A DNA stretch of 51,639 nt, taken from CAYJPV01 sp964396055. Its GTDB lineage: Bacteria; Acidobacteriota; Vicinamibacteria; Vicinamibacterales; JAKQTR01. The notes beneath the pieces are model-generated. The model was not told where the DNA came from. It did no database searches and was given only the letters and a program-made list of their open reading frames with translations. Location of the stretch: positions 1-51,639 of the forward strand of contig CAYNDV010000016.1 of NCBI GenBank assembly GCA_964396055.1, read 5' to 3'. Below are positions 16,048 to 25,153 of the stretch, in pieces. The position numbers and the translations under genes were made by a program. How positions within the stretch are numbered: the stretch's first letter is position 1; every line of letters starts with the position of its first letter.

Positions 16048-16362
16048 CTGAAGGTCTCCAAGCCGGATGCGCAGGGGTGTCCCCCCGGGGACGGACACAC
16101 GTCCCGTGGAAGATGTCGGCACCTGCCCCGCCGTTCGTTAATCGGCACGCAGACGCCTGGACGTCCTACACATCATGTGGGACCAGCAGGTGTGGCTACA
16201 CCGGTCGGAGCCTCGTCTGATTCGCAGGACCTCACGAAGACAGATAAGTGGCTTATTGACAGTCACTTAAGACAGATTCGCCCCGACGCACCCTTGGCTG
16301 TATCAGGCACGCACCTTGCAGCGGCACGGACGGGCGGCGTGTGCCGCTCCGGAGACCCTTGC
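16048..16362. other. 315-bp divergent intergenic region
   Basis: No gene seen. It holds a sigma-54 promoter for the rightward operon at 16304-16320 and, about 125-155 bp before its predicted start, two short inverted repeats: CACATCATGTG (16169-16179) and GGTGTGGCTACACC (16189-16202). It also holds an unusually AT-rich patch (about 16238-16280) with three GACAG words and TAAGTG/CACTTA arms. No good promoter was found for the leftward operon. Confidence 0.5.
16304..16320 (+). promoter_or_regulatory. Sigma-54 promoter for the four-glycosyltransferase operon
   Basis: CAGGCACGCACCTTGCA matches the -24/-12 consensus closely: GGCACG, a 10-nt gap between GG and GC, and TTGCA. Predicted start near 16331, 32 nt before ATG 16363. 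Confidence 0.7.
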
Positions 16363-17271
16363 ATGCACGTGAGCGTGGCCATCTGCACCTGGAACCGGGC
16401 CGACCTGCTGGCCCAGACCCTGGAGCGTTTCACGCAGCTGGTTCCCCCGACCCCTGACACCTGGGAACTGATCATCGTCGACAACAACTCGACGGACCGG
16501 ACACCGCAGGTCGTCGCCGACTTCGAGCCGCGTCTCCCCATCGTCCGCGGGTTCGAGCCCCAGCCGGGCCTGGCCCGCGCGAGGAACCGCGCGCTGGCGC
16601 TGGCCACCGGCGACTGCCTCCTCTGGACCGACGACGACGTGCTGGTGGACCACCGGTGGCTCGTGGAGTTCGTGGCGTGCGCGCGGCGCCATCCGGACGC
16701 CGTGGCTTTTGGCGGCGCCATCGAGCCCTGGTTCGTGTCCGAGCCCGATCCGCTCGTGTTCGATGTCTTCCCGTCGGTCAAGGCCGGATTCTGCGGCATC
16801 GATCACGGACCGGTGGAGCGCGAACTGGCGGCCGGCGAGGGTGTTCACGGCGCCAACTTCGCGATCCGGCGTGACGCCGCCGCGGGCCTCGCGTTCGACG
16901 TGGACCTGGGGCACTCGCCCACGTCGCTCATCGGCGGTGAAGAAACGGAGTTCGTCAACGCGATGCGACGCGGGGGCGGCACGGTGGTCTGGTGCCCCAC
17001 CATGCAGGTCAGGCACTATGTCGCGCCCGAACGGCTCGAGCAGGCGTACCTCCGGCGGTACATGATCGGGCGCGGTCGCCGCCTGGCCCGGACCGAGCGC
17101 GTGGCGCAGCGGGTGCCCGCCCGCCGGGTGCCGCGCTGGGTGTACCGGCGGATCGCCGAGTCCACGCTGGCGTCCGTGTGGCACGGCCTGCGCGGCCGGC
17201 CGCGCGAGGCGCTGGCCAACCGCCGCGACGCGTGGGTGTTCACCGGGATGTGGCAGGAGTATCGCCAGTGA
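16363..17271 (+). CDS. Glycosyltransferase, GT2 family
   Basis: The product has 302 residues. It is a GT-A enzyme with VSVAICTWNRADLLAQTL, the nucleotide-binding IIVDNNSTD, WTDDDVLVD as the DxD-like metal site, and GANFAIRRD and GGEETEF in the acceptor half. The start ATG 16363 has GGAG at 16351-16354; the frame runs open upstream to 16177 through the promoter, which is not coding. It is first in a row of four overlapping glycosyltransferase genes and overlaps the next by GTGA. Sugar and linkage are not predictable. Confidence 0.92.
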   Translation: MHVSVAICTWNRADLLAQTLERFTQLVPPTPDTWELIIVDNNSTDRTPQVVADFEPRLPIVRGFEPQPGLARARNRALALATGDCLLWTDDDVLVDHRWLVEFVACARRHPDAVAFGGAIEPWFVSEPDPLVFDVFPSVKAGFCGIDHGPVERELAAGEGVHGANFAIRRDAAAGLAFDVDLGHSPTSLIGGEETEFVNAMRRGGGTVVWCPTMQVRHYVAPERLEQAYLRRYMIGRGRRLARTERVAQRVPARRVPRWVYRRIAESTLASVWHGLRGRPREALANRRDAWVFTGMWQEYRQ

Positions 17272-18647
17272 GCAGCGCGGCGTTCTCATCGGCTCTCGGC
17301 ACGGCGCGGCCCGTGGCGCCGCAGGCGGATCCGGACCTCGCCAGGGACGCCGGGACAGCCACGGGTGTGGCCGTGCGGACGCTTCCCCGCCGGGTGCTGT
17401 TCGTCAGCTACTTCTTTCCACCCGTCGCCAACTCCGGGACGTTCCGCCCGATGAAGTTCGCGCGTTACCTGCCGCAGTTCGGCTGGGATCCGGTCGTCGT
17501 CGCCGGCGCGCCCACGCCCGCGGACCGCCTCGACGCCTCGCTCGCCGAGCAGCTGCCACGCGACATCGACGTCACGCGCGCGCCGCTGCACGCGGACATC
17601 GTGGCCGCCTGGTGCAGCCGGCTGCTGCGCCGCTTCGCCGACGAGCGGCGCGTCTACGAAGGCCTGGCCTGGCGCCTGCGGGGCCTGCGCGAGGTGCCCG
17701 ATCCGTATGCCTCCTGGCAGCGCCCGGCGGTGGCGGCCGGCATGCGCGCGTACGCGCGGCACCCGTTCGACGTCATCTTCGCGAGCGGGTACCCGTGGAG
17801 TTCGCTCGTCGTCGGGCGCACGCTGGCCCGGCGCCTGCGCCTGCCCCTGGTGGCCGAGTTCCGGGACCCCTGGACCGCCGATGACGTGCTGCGCGGCCCG
17901 CTGAGCCTGCGCGCCGAGCGATCGCACCGGCGCCTCGAACAGCAGGTGATCGATCAGGCCGCGGCGGTCGTGTCCGTGAACGACCACCTGTCCGATTCGT
18001 TGCGGGCCCTCGGCGCGCGGCAGGTCGTGACCATCCCGAACGGCTTCGACGTGCTCGACTCGTCGGACGTGACGCCGGACCCGAAGCCGGCCGGACGCCT
18101 GCGGGTGGTCTACACCGGCGTCTGGAAGGAGGGGTACGGTCCCGATCAGCTGTACGGGGCGGTGGCGCGCCTTGTCCGCGAGGCACCGGAGCTGGCCTCG
18201 CGCCTCGACGTCGTCACAGCGGGATTCCCGCCGGGGCCTGCCGAAGCCATGGGCCTGGCGCACGTCATCACGGAGCACGGGTCGGTGCCCCACGCGCAGT
18301 CGCTGCGTATCATGCGCAGCGCCGACGTGCTCGTCCTGCCCGTGGCCGGCGGGTCACATCGGCAGCTGCAGGTGCCGGGCAAGCTGTACGAGTACCTCGC
18401 GTCGGGTCGGCCCGTCCTCGCGATGACGGACGGCGGCGGCGCCGCCGGAGCGGTGATCGCCCGCGTCGGCGGCGGCGTGTGCACGCCGGCCGACGATCTC
18501 GGCGCGCTGGTCTCGACGCTGGCGTCCGCCATCCGGCAGGGGCGCCTGGACGTGCCGCCCGTGAGACGGGACGTGCTGATGGAGTACGACCGCCGCACCC
18601 TCACGGCGAAGCTGGCCCAGGTGTTCGAGACGGTGACCGGGCCATGA
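17268..18647 (+). CDS. Glycosyltransferase, GT4-like
   Basis: The product has 459 residues. After a weakly conserved N-terminal tail (about 1-38) it has VLFVSYFFPPVANSGTFRPMKFARYLP, typical of one GT4 branch found in exopolysaccharide and capsule loci, then VAEFRDPW, VVTIPNGFD, and a donor region with VLPVAGGSHRQLQVPGKLYEYLASGRPVLAM. GTG 17268 overlaps the preceding stop by GTGA; an internal start nearer the VLFVSYF strand is possible. It probably adds one sugar of the repeat unit on the cytoplasmic side. (Motif positions about 40-65, 195-200, 255-262 and 360-395.). Confidence 0.88.
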   Translation: MSSAAFSSALGTARPVAPQADPDLARDAGTATGVAVRTLPRRVLFVSYFFPPVANSGTFRPMKFARYLPQFGWDPVVVAGAPTPADRLDASLAEQLPRDIDVTRAPLHADIVAAWCSRLLRRFADERRVYEGLAWRLRGLREVPDPYASWQRPAVAAGMRAYARHPFDVIFASGYPWSSLVVGRTLARRLRLPLVAEFRDPWTADDVLRGPLSLRAERSHRRLEQQVIDQAAAVVSVNDHLSDSLRALGARQVVTIPNGFDVLDSSDVTPDPKPAGRLRVVYTGVWKEGYGPDQLYGAVARLVREAPELASRLDVVTAGFPPGPAEAMGLAHVITEHGSVPHAQSLRIMRSADVLVLPVAGGSHRQLQVPGKLYEYLASGRPVLAMTDGGGAAGAVIARVGGGVCTPADDLGALVSTLASAIRQGRLDVPPVRRDVLMEYDRRTLTAKLAQVFETVTGP

Positions 18648-19528
18648 ACGGCCACAGCGTCGCCGTGATCATCCCGGCGTACAACGCCGCGTCGAGCATC
18701 GCAGAGACGCTCGAATCGGTCCTGGCCCAGTCCGTCCAGCCGTCCGAGATCATCGTCGTGGACGATGGGTCACGGGACGGGACGGCTGCGGCCGTGGCCG
18801 CCTTCGGCTCCAGGGTCACGCTGCTGGCGCAGGACAACGCCGGGCAGTCGCGGGCCCGCAACGCCGGCGCACGCGCGAGCCGTGCCGAGTGGCTGGCCTT
18901 CCTGGACGCCGACGATCTCTGGCTGCCGGAGAAGCTCGAGCGGCAACTGGTGCTGGCGTCGGCTGACGTCGGGCTGATCTACTGCGATCGGATCAACATC
19001 GGCGATCTCGACGGGCTCCCGGAAGTCCAGAGCGCGTTGCAGCCGCTCATCGAGGGCGACGTGTTCGAGGCGCTGCTGCACGGCAACGTGATCACGACGT
19101 CCGGCGTCCTCGTGCGCCGCGCGGTGTTCGAGGCCGTCGGCGGTTTCCGTGAGGAGGCGCCGGTACAGCCAGCCGAGGACTGGGACCTGTGGCTCCGCAT
19201 CGCGGCGGAACATCGCGTGGCCGCGTGCCGCGCCCCGCTGGTCAAGTACCGGCTGCACCGCCAGGGCGTGAGCCACCAGACGGTCCGGATGAATGCCGCC
19301 CGGATGACGGTCGTCGCCCGGGCCCTCGACTCACCGCGCGGCCGGCGGTTGCCGCCCGCGACACGCCGGCGGATCTGGCACGAGACCTGGGCGACCAACG
19401 CGTGGGACGCCGCTCGGCACGGCCGGATCGCGGATGCGTGTCTCGCGGACCTGCGGGCCATTGCGTGCGCGCCCTTCGCGCCAGGTCCCTGGGTGCACCT
19501 GGCGCGCATGGCGCTGGGGCGCACATGA
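18644..19528 (+). CDS. Glycosyltransferase, GT2 family
   Basis: The product has 294 residues. It has VAVIIPAYNAASSIAETLES, EIIVVDDGSRDGT, NAGQSRARNAG and LDADDLWLP (DxD metal site), then EDWDLWLRIA, the usual acceptor-side motif. It overlaps both neighbours by four bases (ATGA at each end), so it is translated as part of the glycosyltransferase operon. It acts in the cytoplasm on lipid-linked glycan; specificity is unknown. Confidence 0.92.
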   Translation: MNGHSVAVIIPAYNAASSIAETLESVLAQSVQPSEIIVVDDGSRDGTAAAVAAFGSRVTLLAQDNAGQSRARNAGARASRAEWLAFLDADDLWLPEKLERQLVLASADVGLIYCDRINIGDLDGLPEVQSALQPLIEGDVFEALLHGNVITTSGVLVRRAVFEAVGGFREEAPVQPAEDWDLWLRIAAEHRVAACRAPLVKYRLHRQGVSHQTVRMNAARMTVVARALDSPRGRRLPPATRRRIWHETWATNAWDAARHGRIADACLADLRAIACAPFAPGPWVHLARMALGRT

Positions 19529-20613
19529 TCACCGTCGGCCTCGACGGACGCTGTCTGAACACGCCGCACCTGCGTGGCATGGGCAAGGCCCTGCTCCGCC
19601 TCCTCGACGAGGCCGTCGCGGACGGCGGCTTCGCCTTCCGGATCTTCGCCGATGAGCCCGCGTGTCCCCTGCACGCGCCCGGCTCGCCGCGCGTGTCGTC
19701 GAAAGTGTGGGAGGTGCCGGGGCACCGCTTCCGGGCCTGGGAGCAGGCCGGCCTCCCGTGGGTCGCCCGTGCCGCTCGCTGCGACGTCCTGCACGCATTT
19801 GGCACATGGGCCCCGGCGTGGCAGCCGGTGCCGACCGTCGTCACGGTGCACGACGTGCTGCCGTGGCGGGAGGAACCGCCGTCGGCGTACCTGACGCGCG
19901 TGCTGCCCGCGGCGTACCGCCGGGCCGCCGCCATCGTGACGCCCAGCGAAAGCTCCGCCCGCGACATCGCCGGTCTCTGGCCGGAGTTGCGCGACCGCAT
20001 CACTGTCATCCCGTGGGGCATCGACGCCCGCTACGTGCAGTCGGATACCCTGCCCCTGCCCGACCAGCTCGCGGCCCAGGGCGTCCGCCCGCCGTACCTG
20101 CTCTACTTCGGGGGCCGGATCCCGCGTAAGCGACTGGACTGGGCGATGCAGGTGTGGGGCCGCGTGGCGGAGCACGACTCGGACCTCTCGCTGGTCGTCT
20201 GCGGTCTTGAGGCTGACGCCCACGCCGAGTGGCGCGACCGCGCCGCCGCGCACCTGCGGGACCGCCTCCATTGTCTCGACTTCGTGGCGGAGGGTGATCT
20301 GCCGGGTCTCTACGCCGCCGCCGAAGCCGTGCTCTACCCCACGTTGTACGAGGGTTTCGGTTTCCCGGCGCTCGAGAGCCAGGCCGTGGGCACCCCGGTG
20401 CTGATGAGCGCGGTCGGGAGCCTGGCCGAGCTGGCCGGGCCAGGGGCCGTCGTCCTGCCGCCGCAGGACCTGGGCGCGTGGGTGGCGGCTGTCGAGACCA
20501 TCCGCCGCGCCGGCCCCCGCCGCGACGAGGCTGCCCGCCAGTGGGCGCGCGGCTTCTCGTGGGCCCGCGCCTGGAGGTCACTCGCTGAGGTGTACCGAAG
20601 GGTCAGGGGCTAG
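19525..20613 (+). CDS. Glycosyltransferase, GT4 family
   Basis: The product has 362 residues. It starts ITVGLDGRCLNTPHLRGMGK, then DVLHAFGTW, VTVHDVLPW, VTPSESSARDI, and the donor-site region YLLYFGGRIPRKRLDWA and PTLYEGFGFPALESQAVGTPV with the conserved acidic residue. This resembles mannosyl- or rhamnosyl-transferase-like GT4 proteins, but the sugar cannot be assigned. It is last in the four-gene operon; its TAG stop lies inside a G-run repeat block (20606-20645) that separates it from the convergent YetA-like gene. Confidence 0.92.
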   Translation: MITVGLDGRCLNTPHLRGMGKALLRLLDEAVADGGFAFRIFADEPACPLHAPGSPRVSSKVWEVPGHRFRAWEQAGLPWVARAARCDVLHAFGTWAPAWQPVPTVVTVHDVLPWREEPPSAYLTRVLPAAYRRAAAIVTPSESSARDIAGLWPELRDRITVIPWGIDARYVQSDTLPLPDQLAAQGVRPPYLLYFGGRIPRKRLDWAMQVWGRVAEHDSDLSLVVCGLEADAHAEWRDRAAAHLRDRLHCLDFVAEGDLPGLYAAAEAVLYPTLYEGFGFPALESQAVGTPVLMSAVGSLAELAGPGAVVLPPQDLGAWVAAVETIRRAGPRRDEAARQWARGFSWARAWRSLAEVYRRVRG

Positions 20614-20669
20614 GGACGTGGGACGTGGGGCGCGGGTGCGTGGGGTTCGTCAGAAGCAAGAAGCAAGAA
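20606..20669. repeat. G-run block plus AAGCAAG repeat at a convergent junction
   Basis: 20606-20645 has six G-runs of 3-4 separated by 3-5 nt, a G-quadruplex-like pattern on the plus strand. 20639-20669 is a 31-nt word repeated in inverted orientation at 44562-44592 with one mismatch. The glycosyltransferase stop (20611-20613) and the YetA-like stop (20650-20652) both lie inside it. Confidence 0.7.
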
Positions 20670-23211
20670 TCAAGAAGGCCGCCAGCGCGGCCGCGGCCGC
20701 GGCCGCAAGCGTGGCGGCCCGCCGGACGGCGCGCACCCGCTGCGGGGCGAAGGGTCGGCGCCGCCCGGGCCGGCGCGCACCCGGGTCCGGCTCGGGTGCC
20801 GGTGCCACGGGTTCGCGCAGCTCGCGCGCGGCCACCAGTCCGTTGCTCAGGAGGATCACCACCGGCCGGGCGAGGCTCCTGGTGGGCAGGTGCGCCAGCG
20901 TGTCGGTTGCGTAGCGGAAGAAGAAGGCCGCCCGCTCGCGCAGGGCCTCCCGCTCACCGGCCGGCGCGTGCCGGGCCGCGTACGCCAGCACGTCGGCCTT
21001 GCGGATGTCCTGGGCGGCCCACGTCTCGGTGGGGTACTCGAGCTTCTGCGGCGTCTCGAGGTACGGGTACTCGAAGGCCTGCATCCAGCGCGCGTACCGG
21101 AGCAGGCTCTCCCGCGCCAGACGGTAGCCGTCGCCCAGGCGGCCGCGCTCGGCACACTCGTCCAGATACCGCCCCAGCGCCTGCAGAAACACCGTGTACG
21201 ACCACCGGCGCTCCGCGTCCAGCAGGTCCAGCGCCGCCACGTCGTCGTCCGGGTGGATGCAGCGGCGGACCAGCGCCTCGGCTTTGGCGAACAGCGACTC
21301 GTCGCCGCTGAGGCGGTAGCCGTTCAGGAGCGCCACGATCGAGTTGCCCGCGCCGCGTCCGGGACCGTGATAGCGGACGTCGGCCGTCGAGCTCGCCGCG
21401 CCCGTCGGCCCGCGGTCGATCAGGCGGAACGGCGTGAGGCGGCCGTCGTCGATCTGCACCACCCAGTGCGCCAGCTGGAGCGCCGCGTCGCGCGAGGCCT
21501 GCGACCCGGTGACGAAGTGGTGCAGCAGGAATCCGGTGTTGTAGTTGTGCTCGTTGCTCGGCCCGCCACCCGGGACGCCGGGCGCCGGCGGGTAGGCCCG
21601 GTGCGTCGATCGGCCCGCATCGACGTAGTGAAAGGTGTGCCAGAAGAGCCCGCGGCTGTACGCCGACTTGTCCTCATCCGTGTGGTAGAGGTCGATGTCG
21701 GCCACGTGCGCGGCCAGTTCGCGCATCTGGAGCCACCACCGCACGTCGCCGGTGCGCATGAACTGCAGCGCGAACCCCGCCACGGCGTCGTACTGGTTGT
21801 TGTAGTGGGACACGAGCGGATCGGCGCCCGCGTGGAAGACCGCCTCGTGGTCCGCGTAGATGTCGCCGAAGTGCCGCCAGCCGTATTCGTCGATGCGCTC
21901 GCGTTTCGAGAGGAACGTGTCGGCACCGTCCACCGCCTGGTTCACCAGCGCATCGTGGGCGGGGGCGAGGCCCTGCGGGTCGATCGTGCCGAGGGCCCCC
22001 GAGGCGCAGTACCAGGCCGGGTCGGCGTGCAGCACCGCCGGCGATCGCCCCCACACCAGAGGCAGTTCACCGCCTTCGGGGCCGAACGCCACGGTCCACT
22101 CGTGCGTCTTCTGTTCACCGCCCTGCAGTTCGATCGCATCGGAGAACGCCGCGGGAAACAGACCCAGCGTCAGGCCCGCCGGGCTGGCGTCAAGCGACCG
22201 CGGGCAGTTCTCCCAGAAGTACTCCGCCGTAGCAGCGAGCGACCACCCCGCCGAGCGCACGGCGACAATCGGCGTCGCCCGATCACCGGCGGTGTCGACA
22301 CCGGCGAGGCGCGCCACGAACCCGCGGCGCGAGACCGGCACGACGCCGGCGCGGTTCACATGGGCGCGGCCCTGCCAGCGGTCGCCGCCACTGCCTTCCT
22401 GATAGACCGAGACCGGCCCGGGCCCCCACGCCATCGGCTCGCCGCGCTGCCGTGAGTACCCCACGGCGGGAGCGGTGCCTGCGGCGTCGGCAGGCGCGCC
22501 AAGCGTCAGCGCCGCTTCCCCGATCAGGAACGAACCCGCATCCCCCAGTTCCCAGAAGTTCTCCGGGTGATGCGCCCGGCGCGGGTTGCGCAGCGTGATC
22601 GCCAGCCGGACGGCCGGTGACCCGGCGAAGAAATGCGCGGTCGCGAACACGTCGATCCAGGGCTGGCCCGACGGGCCAGCGATCAGTCCTGTCCACGAGA
22701 CGGCCGCGCGGATCGAGCCGCGCTCCGCGACGGCGACCGACGTGACGCGCAGCGATCCCGTCTCTCCAGCCGCATTCCGGACGAGGAGGCCGGAGGTTGA
22801 CGGATCGACGCGGGGCGCGCCGTCACCGGTGACGGACGCAAACGGGAAGTGACGCGTGTCGCACACGATGCGGAGAGCGCCGGTGTCGATCGTCACTTCG
22901 CCCGGGCGCTCACCCGCCACGAGGTCGCGCACGGATCCCGCCTCCGGCCCGCCCGTCCGAAGTTCGAGCCCGGCCTGAGCCTGCGCCTCGGTCACCTGCG
23001 CGTCGAGCAAGACCCACCGGACGGACCCATCCGACCAGTGGTCGAGCGCACGGGCCTGCACCGGCACGACCTGTCCGCCCGCCGCCAGGGACAACTCGCC
23101 GGCGTCGCCGAGCGCCCCCTTCGGGAACGGCAGACCGGTCGTCAGCGGTTCGGGCCCCTTCGCGGACAGGTCGGCCCGGCTGGGCGTCCGCCGCAGGCGC
23201 ACGCGGGTCAC
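20650..23211 (-). CDS. YetA/PcRGLX-like glycan lyase or hydrolase, possible C-terminal anchor
   Basis: The product has 853 residues from GTG 23211, which overlaps the VanZ-like stop by GTGA; the frame open to 23967 is a shadow. The N-terminus (TTGLPFPKGAL, DHWSDGSVRWVLLDAQV) and the central FWENCPRSLDA, LTLGLFP and GGEQKTHEW are typical of YetA / exo-rhamnogalacturonan lyase-like proteins. A helical toroid follows with HYNNQYDAVAGFALQF and EHNYNTGFLLHHF. The end is basic then hydrophobic (LAAAAAAALAAFLILASCF), which could anchor it, but the last residues come from a dispersed repeat. No signal peptide is evident at the N-terminus. It probably trims or remodels the polysaccharide; activity is not proven. 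Confidence 0.75.
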   Translation of the reverse strand: MTRVRLRRTPSRADLSAKGPEPLTTGLPFPKGALGDAGELSLAAGGQVVPVQARALDHWSDGSVRWVLLDAQVTEAQAQAGLELRTGGPEAGSVRDLVAGERPGEVTIDTGALRIVCDTRHFPFASVTGDGAPRVDPSTSGLLVRNAAGETGSLRVTSVAVAERGSIRAAVSWTGLIAGPSGQPWIDVFATAHFFAGSPAVRLAITLRNPRRAHHPENFWELGDAGSFLIGEAALTLGAPADAAGTAPAVGYSRQRGEPMAWGPGPVSVYQEGSGGDRWQGRAHVNRAGVVPVSRRGFVARLAGVDTAGDRATPIVAVRSAGWSLAATAEYFWENCPRSLDASPAGLTLGLFPAAFSDAIELQGGEQKTHEWTVAFGPEGGELPLVWGRSPAVLHADPAWYCASGALGTIDPQGLAPAHDALVNQAVDGADTFLSKRERIDEYGWRHFGDIYADHEAVFHAGADPLVSHYNNQYDAVAGFALQFMRTGDVRWWLQMRELAAHVADIDLYHTDEDKSAYSRGLFWHTFHYVDAGRSTHRAYPPAPGVPGGGPSNEHNYNTGFLLHHFVTGSQASRDAALQLAHWVVQIDDGRLTPFRLIDRGPTGAASSTADVRYHGPGRGAGNSIVALLNGYRLSGDESLFAKAEALVRRCIHPDDDVAALDLLDAERRWSYTVFLQALGRYLDECAERGRLGDGYRLARESLLRYARWMQAFEYPYLETPQKLEYPTETWAAQDIRKADVLAYAARHAPAGEREALRERAAFFFRYATDTLAHLPTRSLARPVVILLSNGLVAARELREPVAPAPEPDPGARRPGRRRPFAPQRVRAVRRAATLAAAAAAALAAFLILASCF

Positions 23212-24122
23212 GGCCGGACCCCTCCCGAGATGAGCGGCGTGGCGCTGCGCAGGGCGGCCGCGGCCGCCACCGCGGCCAGGATGCCGACGCTCCCGGCCAG
23301 CGGCTCGTTGACGTTTGACCGATGGGAGAATACGAACAGCTGCACGGCCGCCATGCCCCACAGCAGGCACAGGCCGGCCGCGGCCGCGGCGGCAGGATGG
23401 CGGGGACGGCCCAGGCGCGTCCACCCGGACAAGCCGAGGATGCCGAGCGGCGCCGCGGCCAGCGCCCACCCCAGCAGCGTGAGGCCGGGGTCGGGGCCGA
23501 GCCTGGCGAGGGGCCAGAGCACCATGCGCCCTTCGTCGAACTTCGCGCGCAGCTGCGCGGGATCGATGGTGAGGTCGAGCGGCGCAAGGCGCGCCAGGGC
23601 GAAGAACGCCGCGTACACCGCGAGCAGCTTGACGGCCGGCGAGGCCGGGGTCCGCTGCTGCAGGTGCCGCCAGAGCCAGCTCATCGTGGCGGGGCCCGCG
23701 GCCAGCCAGCCGGCGGCGCCCATGGCCGCGCCGGCCGTGAGCGCGAGGATGTCGTCGAGCGACACCGTGCGGTCCGGGAACCACGCCTGGGCGAACTCGA
23801 GCCCCGCGGCGCACAGGGCAAGTGCGGCCACGGTCCAGCCGGCCGCCCGCGCGCGGCACCGTCGCCCCGCCGCGTCGGCGCAGGCCGCACCCGCCGCGAA
23901 GTAGCCCAGCGGCAGGAAGAGCAGGACGTTGGACCCCACGTCGGCCGCCGGCGAGCGGCCGAACCACCGCAGGCCGTCCAGGAACGCGGCCACGGCGTCA
24001 CTCACCGGGCGCGGCACGAACGAGAACGGGATGAGGCTGCCGTACACGGCAAACGCCAGCAGGGCGGACGCGAGCCACAGGCAGCTGCGCTGGACAGGCG
24101 GCAGCGCGCGTACGGCGGTCAC
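23208..24122 (-). CDS. VanZ-like integral membrane protein
   Basis: The product has 304 residues with about seven to eight hydrophobic segments. The VanZ pattern is visible: YGSLIPFSFVPRP after TM1, NVLLFLPLGYFAAG, EFAQAWFPDRTVSLDDILALTAGAAMG. The second half is a further set of membrane segments with FVFSHRSNVNEP. GTG 24122 overlaps the FemAB-like stop as GTGA. VanZ-like proteins are common in XrtA-type exopolysaccharide operons, but their role there is unclear; one gene in vancomycin clusters gives the family its name. The open frame to 24719 is not coding. Confidence 0.82.
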   Translation of the reverse strand: MTAVRALPPVQRSCLWLASALLAFAVYGSLIPFSFVPRPVSDAVAAFLDGLRWFGRSPAADVGSNVLLFLPLGYFAAGAACADAAGRRCRARAAGWTVAALALCAAGLEFAQAWFPDRTVSLDDILALTAGAAMGAAGWLAAGPATMSWLWRHLQQRTPASPAVKLLAVYAAFFALARLAPLDLTIDPAQLRAKFDEGRMVLWPLARLGPDPGLTLLGWALAAAPLGILGLSGWTRLGRPRHPAAAAAAGLCLLWGMAAVQLFVFSHRSNVNEPLAGSVGILAAVAAAAALRSATPLISGGVRP

Positions 24123-25153
24123 GGGAGGTAACGGACCACGAGGGGCCCGAGCGTGTTCGCCACGGGCAGCGGCAGCCGTTTCCACGCGGCAATGGCCATC
24201 TGAAGCTTCCGGTTGGCAGGGGTGCGATCCGGCAGATCCTGGCGCGCCAGCAGCCGGTACTCCCAGTTCATCGGGCCCGGCTCCGCGCCCCACTGCTCCT
24301 TGAAACGGAACGTGCTCTCCCCGGGCGTCGAGCGCCCGAAGTCCAGGTGCGTGAAGCCCTGGCCGATGGCCCGCTGCATCAGGTGCCAATACAGGAGCAT
24401 GTTCGCACAGCTCGGCCGGTACTCGCGCAGCGACGAGGCGGACGGGATCTCCACGCTGCCGAAATGGGCGAAGGTGACGGCGGCCGCTACGGGCCGTTGT
24501 TCGAGCCACGCCACGCTCACCGCCGTCCGGGCCGGGAAGGCCTCGAGCAGGCCGGCGAACCACGCGCGCGGATACACCGGGGTGCCGAGGTCGCGCATGT
24601 TGCGCGCGAAGATGCCATAGAAGGCGTCGAGCAGTTCGGCGCCGCCGCTGGTCACCGTCACGCCGGCCTTCTCGGCCTTGCGGATCTGGTTGCGGACCTT
24701 CTTGTCGAGCGCTTCCCACGCCGCCTCGGCCGTGGCCGGCAGCGTCGCCTTCATGCTCACCTTGTGGCGCCGCACGGGCAGGCCCGGAAACCGGGCCAGC
24801 GTGTGGCGCAGTTCCAGGTGCGAGGCGCCGTGCCGCGCCGCGCGCGCCGCCGCCTCGTCCAGCAGCGCCCGTTCGGCCTCGGCCGACGTCGCCAGGACGC
24901 CGCCGTAGTTCACAAACGGCAGCGACACGATGAACCGCCCGGCCAGCCGGCTGTCGAAGACAACGGTCGGCAGCACCCCGACGATCGTCCCGTCATCGGC
25001 GCGCGCGGCCAGGTACTCCGTCCGGTGGCCGAACGCCCGCTCGTACACGCCGCGCCAGCCCCAGAGGTGGTTGCCGGTGGCGGCCGGGTGCGCCGCCACG
25101 AATGCGTCCCACTCGGCCCCGTCGGCCTCGGTGGTGACGCGGACCGGCGTCAC
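24119..25153 (-). CDS. FemAB-like GNAT protein of the XrtA/PEP-CTERM type
   Basis: The product has 344 residues. It shows the FemAB/GNAT layout: NHLWGWRGVYERAFGH, VNYGGVLA, KVRNQIRKAEKAGV, FARNMRDLGTPVYPRAWF, and FGRSTPGESTFRFKEQWGA near the end. Length and motifs agree with the FemAB family protein that marks XrtA/PEP-CTERM exopolysaccharide clusters. Relatives transfer aminoacyl groups to cell-wall precursors; here an aminoacyl or acyl decoration of a glycan is plausible. GTG 25153 overlaps the deacetylase stop by GTGA. Confidence 0.9.
   Translation of the reverse strand: MTPVRVTTEADGAEWDAFVAAHPAATGNHLWGWRGVYERAFGHRTEYLAARADDGTIVGVLPTVVFDSRLAGRFIVSLPFVNYGGVLATSAEAERALLDEAAARAARHGASHLELRHTLARFPGLPVRRHKVSMKATLPATAEAAWEALDKKVRNQIRKAEKAGVTVTSGGAELLDAFYGIFARNMRDLGTPVYPRAWFAGLLEAFPARTAVSVAWLEQRPVAAAVTFAHFGSVEIPSASSLREYRPSCANMLLYWHLMQRAIGQGFTHLDFGRSTPGESTFRFKEQWGAEPGPMNWEYRLLARQDLPDRTPANRKLQMAIAAWKRLPLPVANTLGPLVVRYLP

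Noticed and set aside
16069..16084. GG-N10-GC patterns on the minus strand before the asparagine-synthetase-like operon
   Set aside because: The -12 half lacks TTGC (reads TGCGC or CTGC) and the -24 half is only a G-run, so I did not call a sigma-54 promoter.
16256..16261. TTGACA as a sigma-70 -35 box before the glycosyltransferase operon
   Set aside because: No acceptable -10 at 16-18 bp; the downstream sigma-54 match is much stronger.
20650..23967. A 1105-residue protein from the long frame ending at 20650
   Set aside because: The first part overlaps the VanZ-like gene out of frame and is Arg/Gly shadow; GTG 23211 fits the GTGA coupling seen elsewhere.
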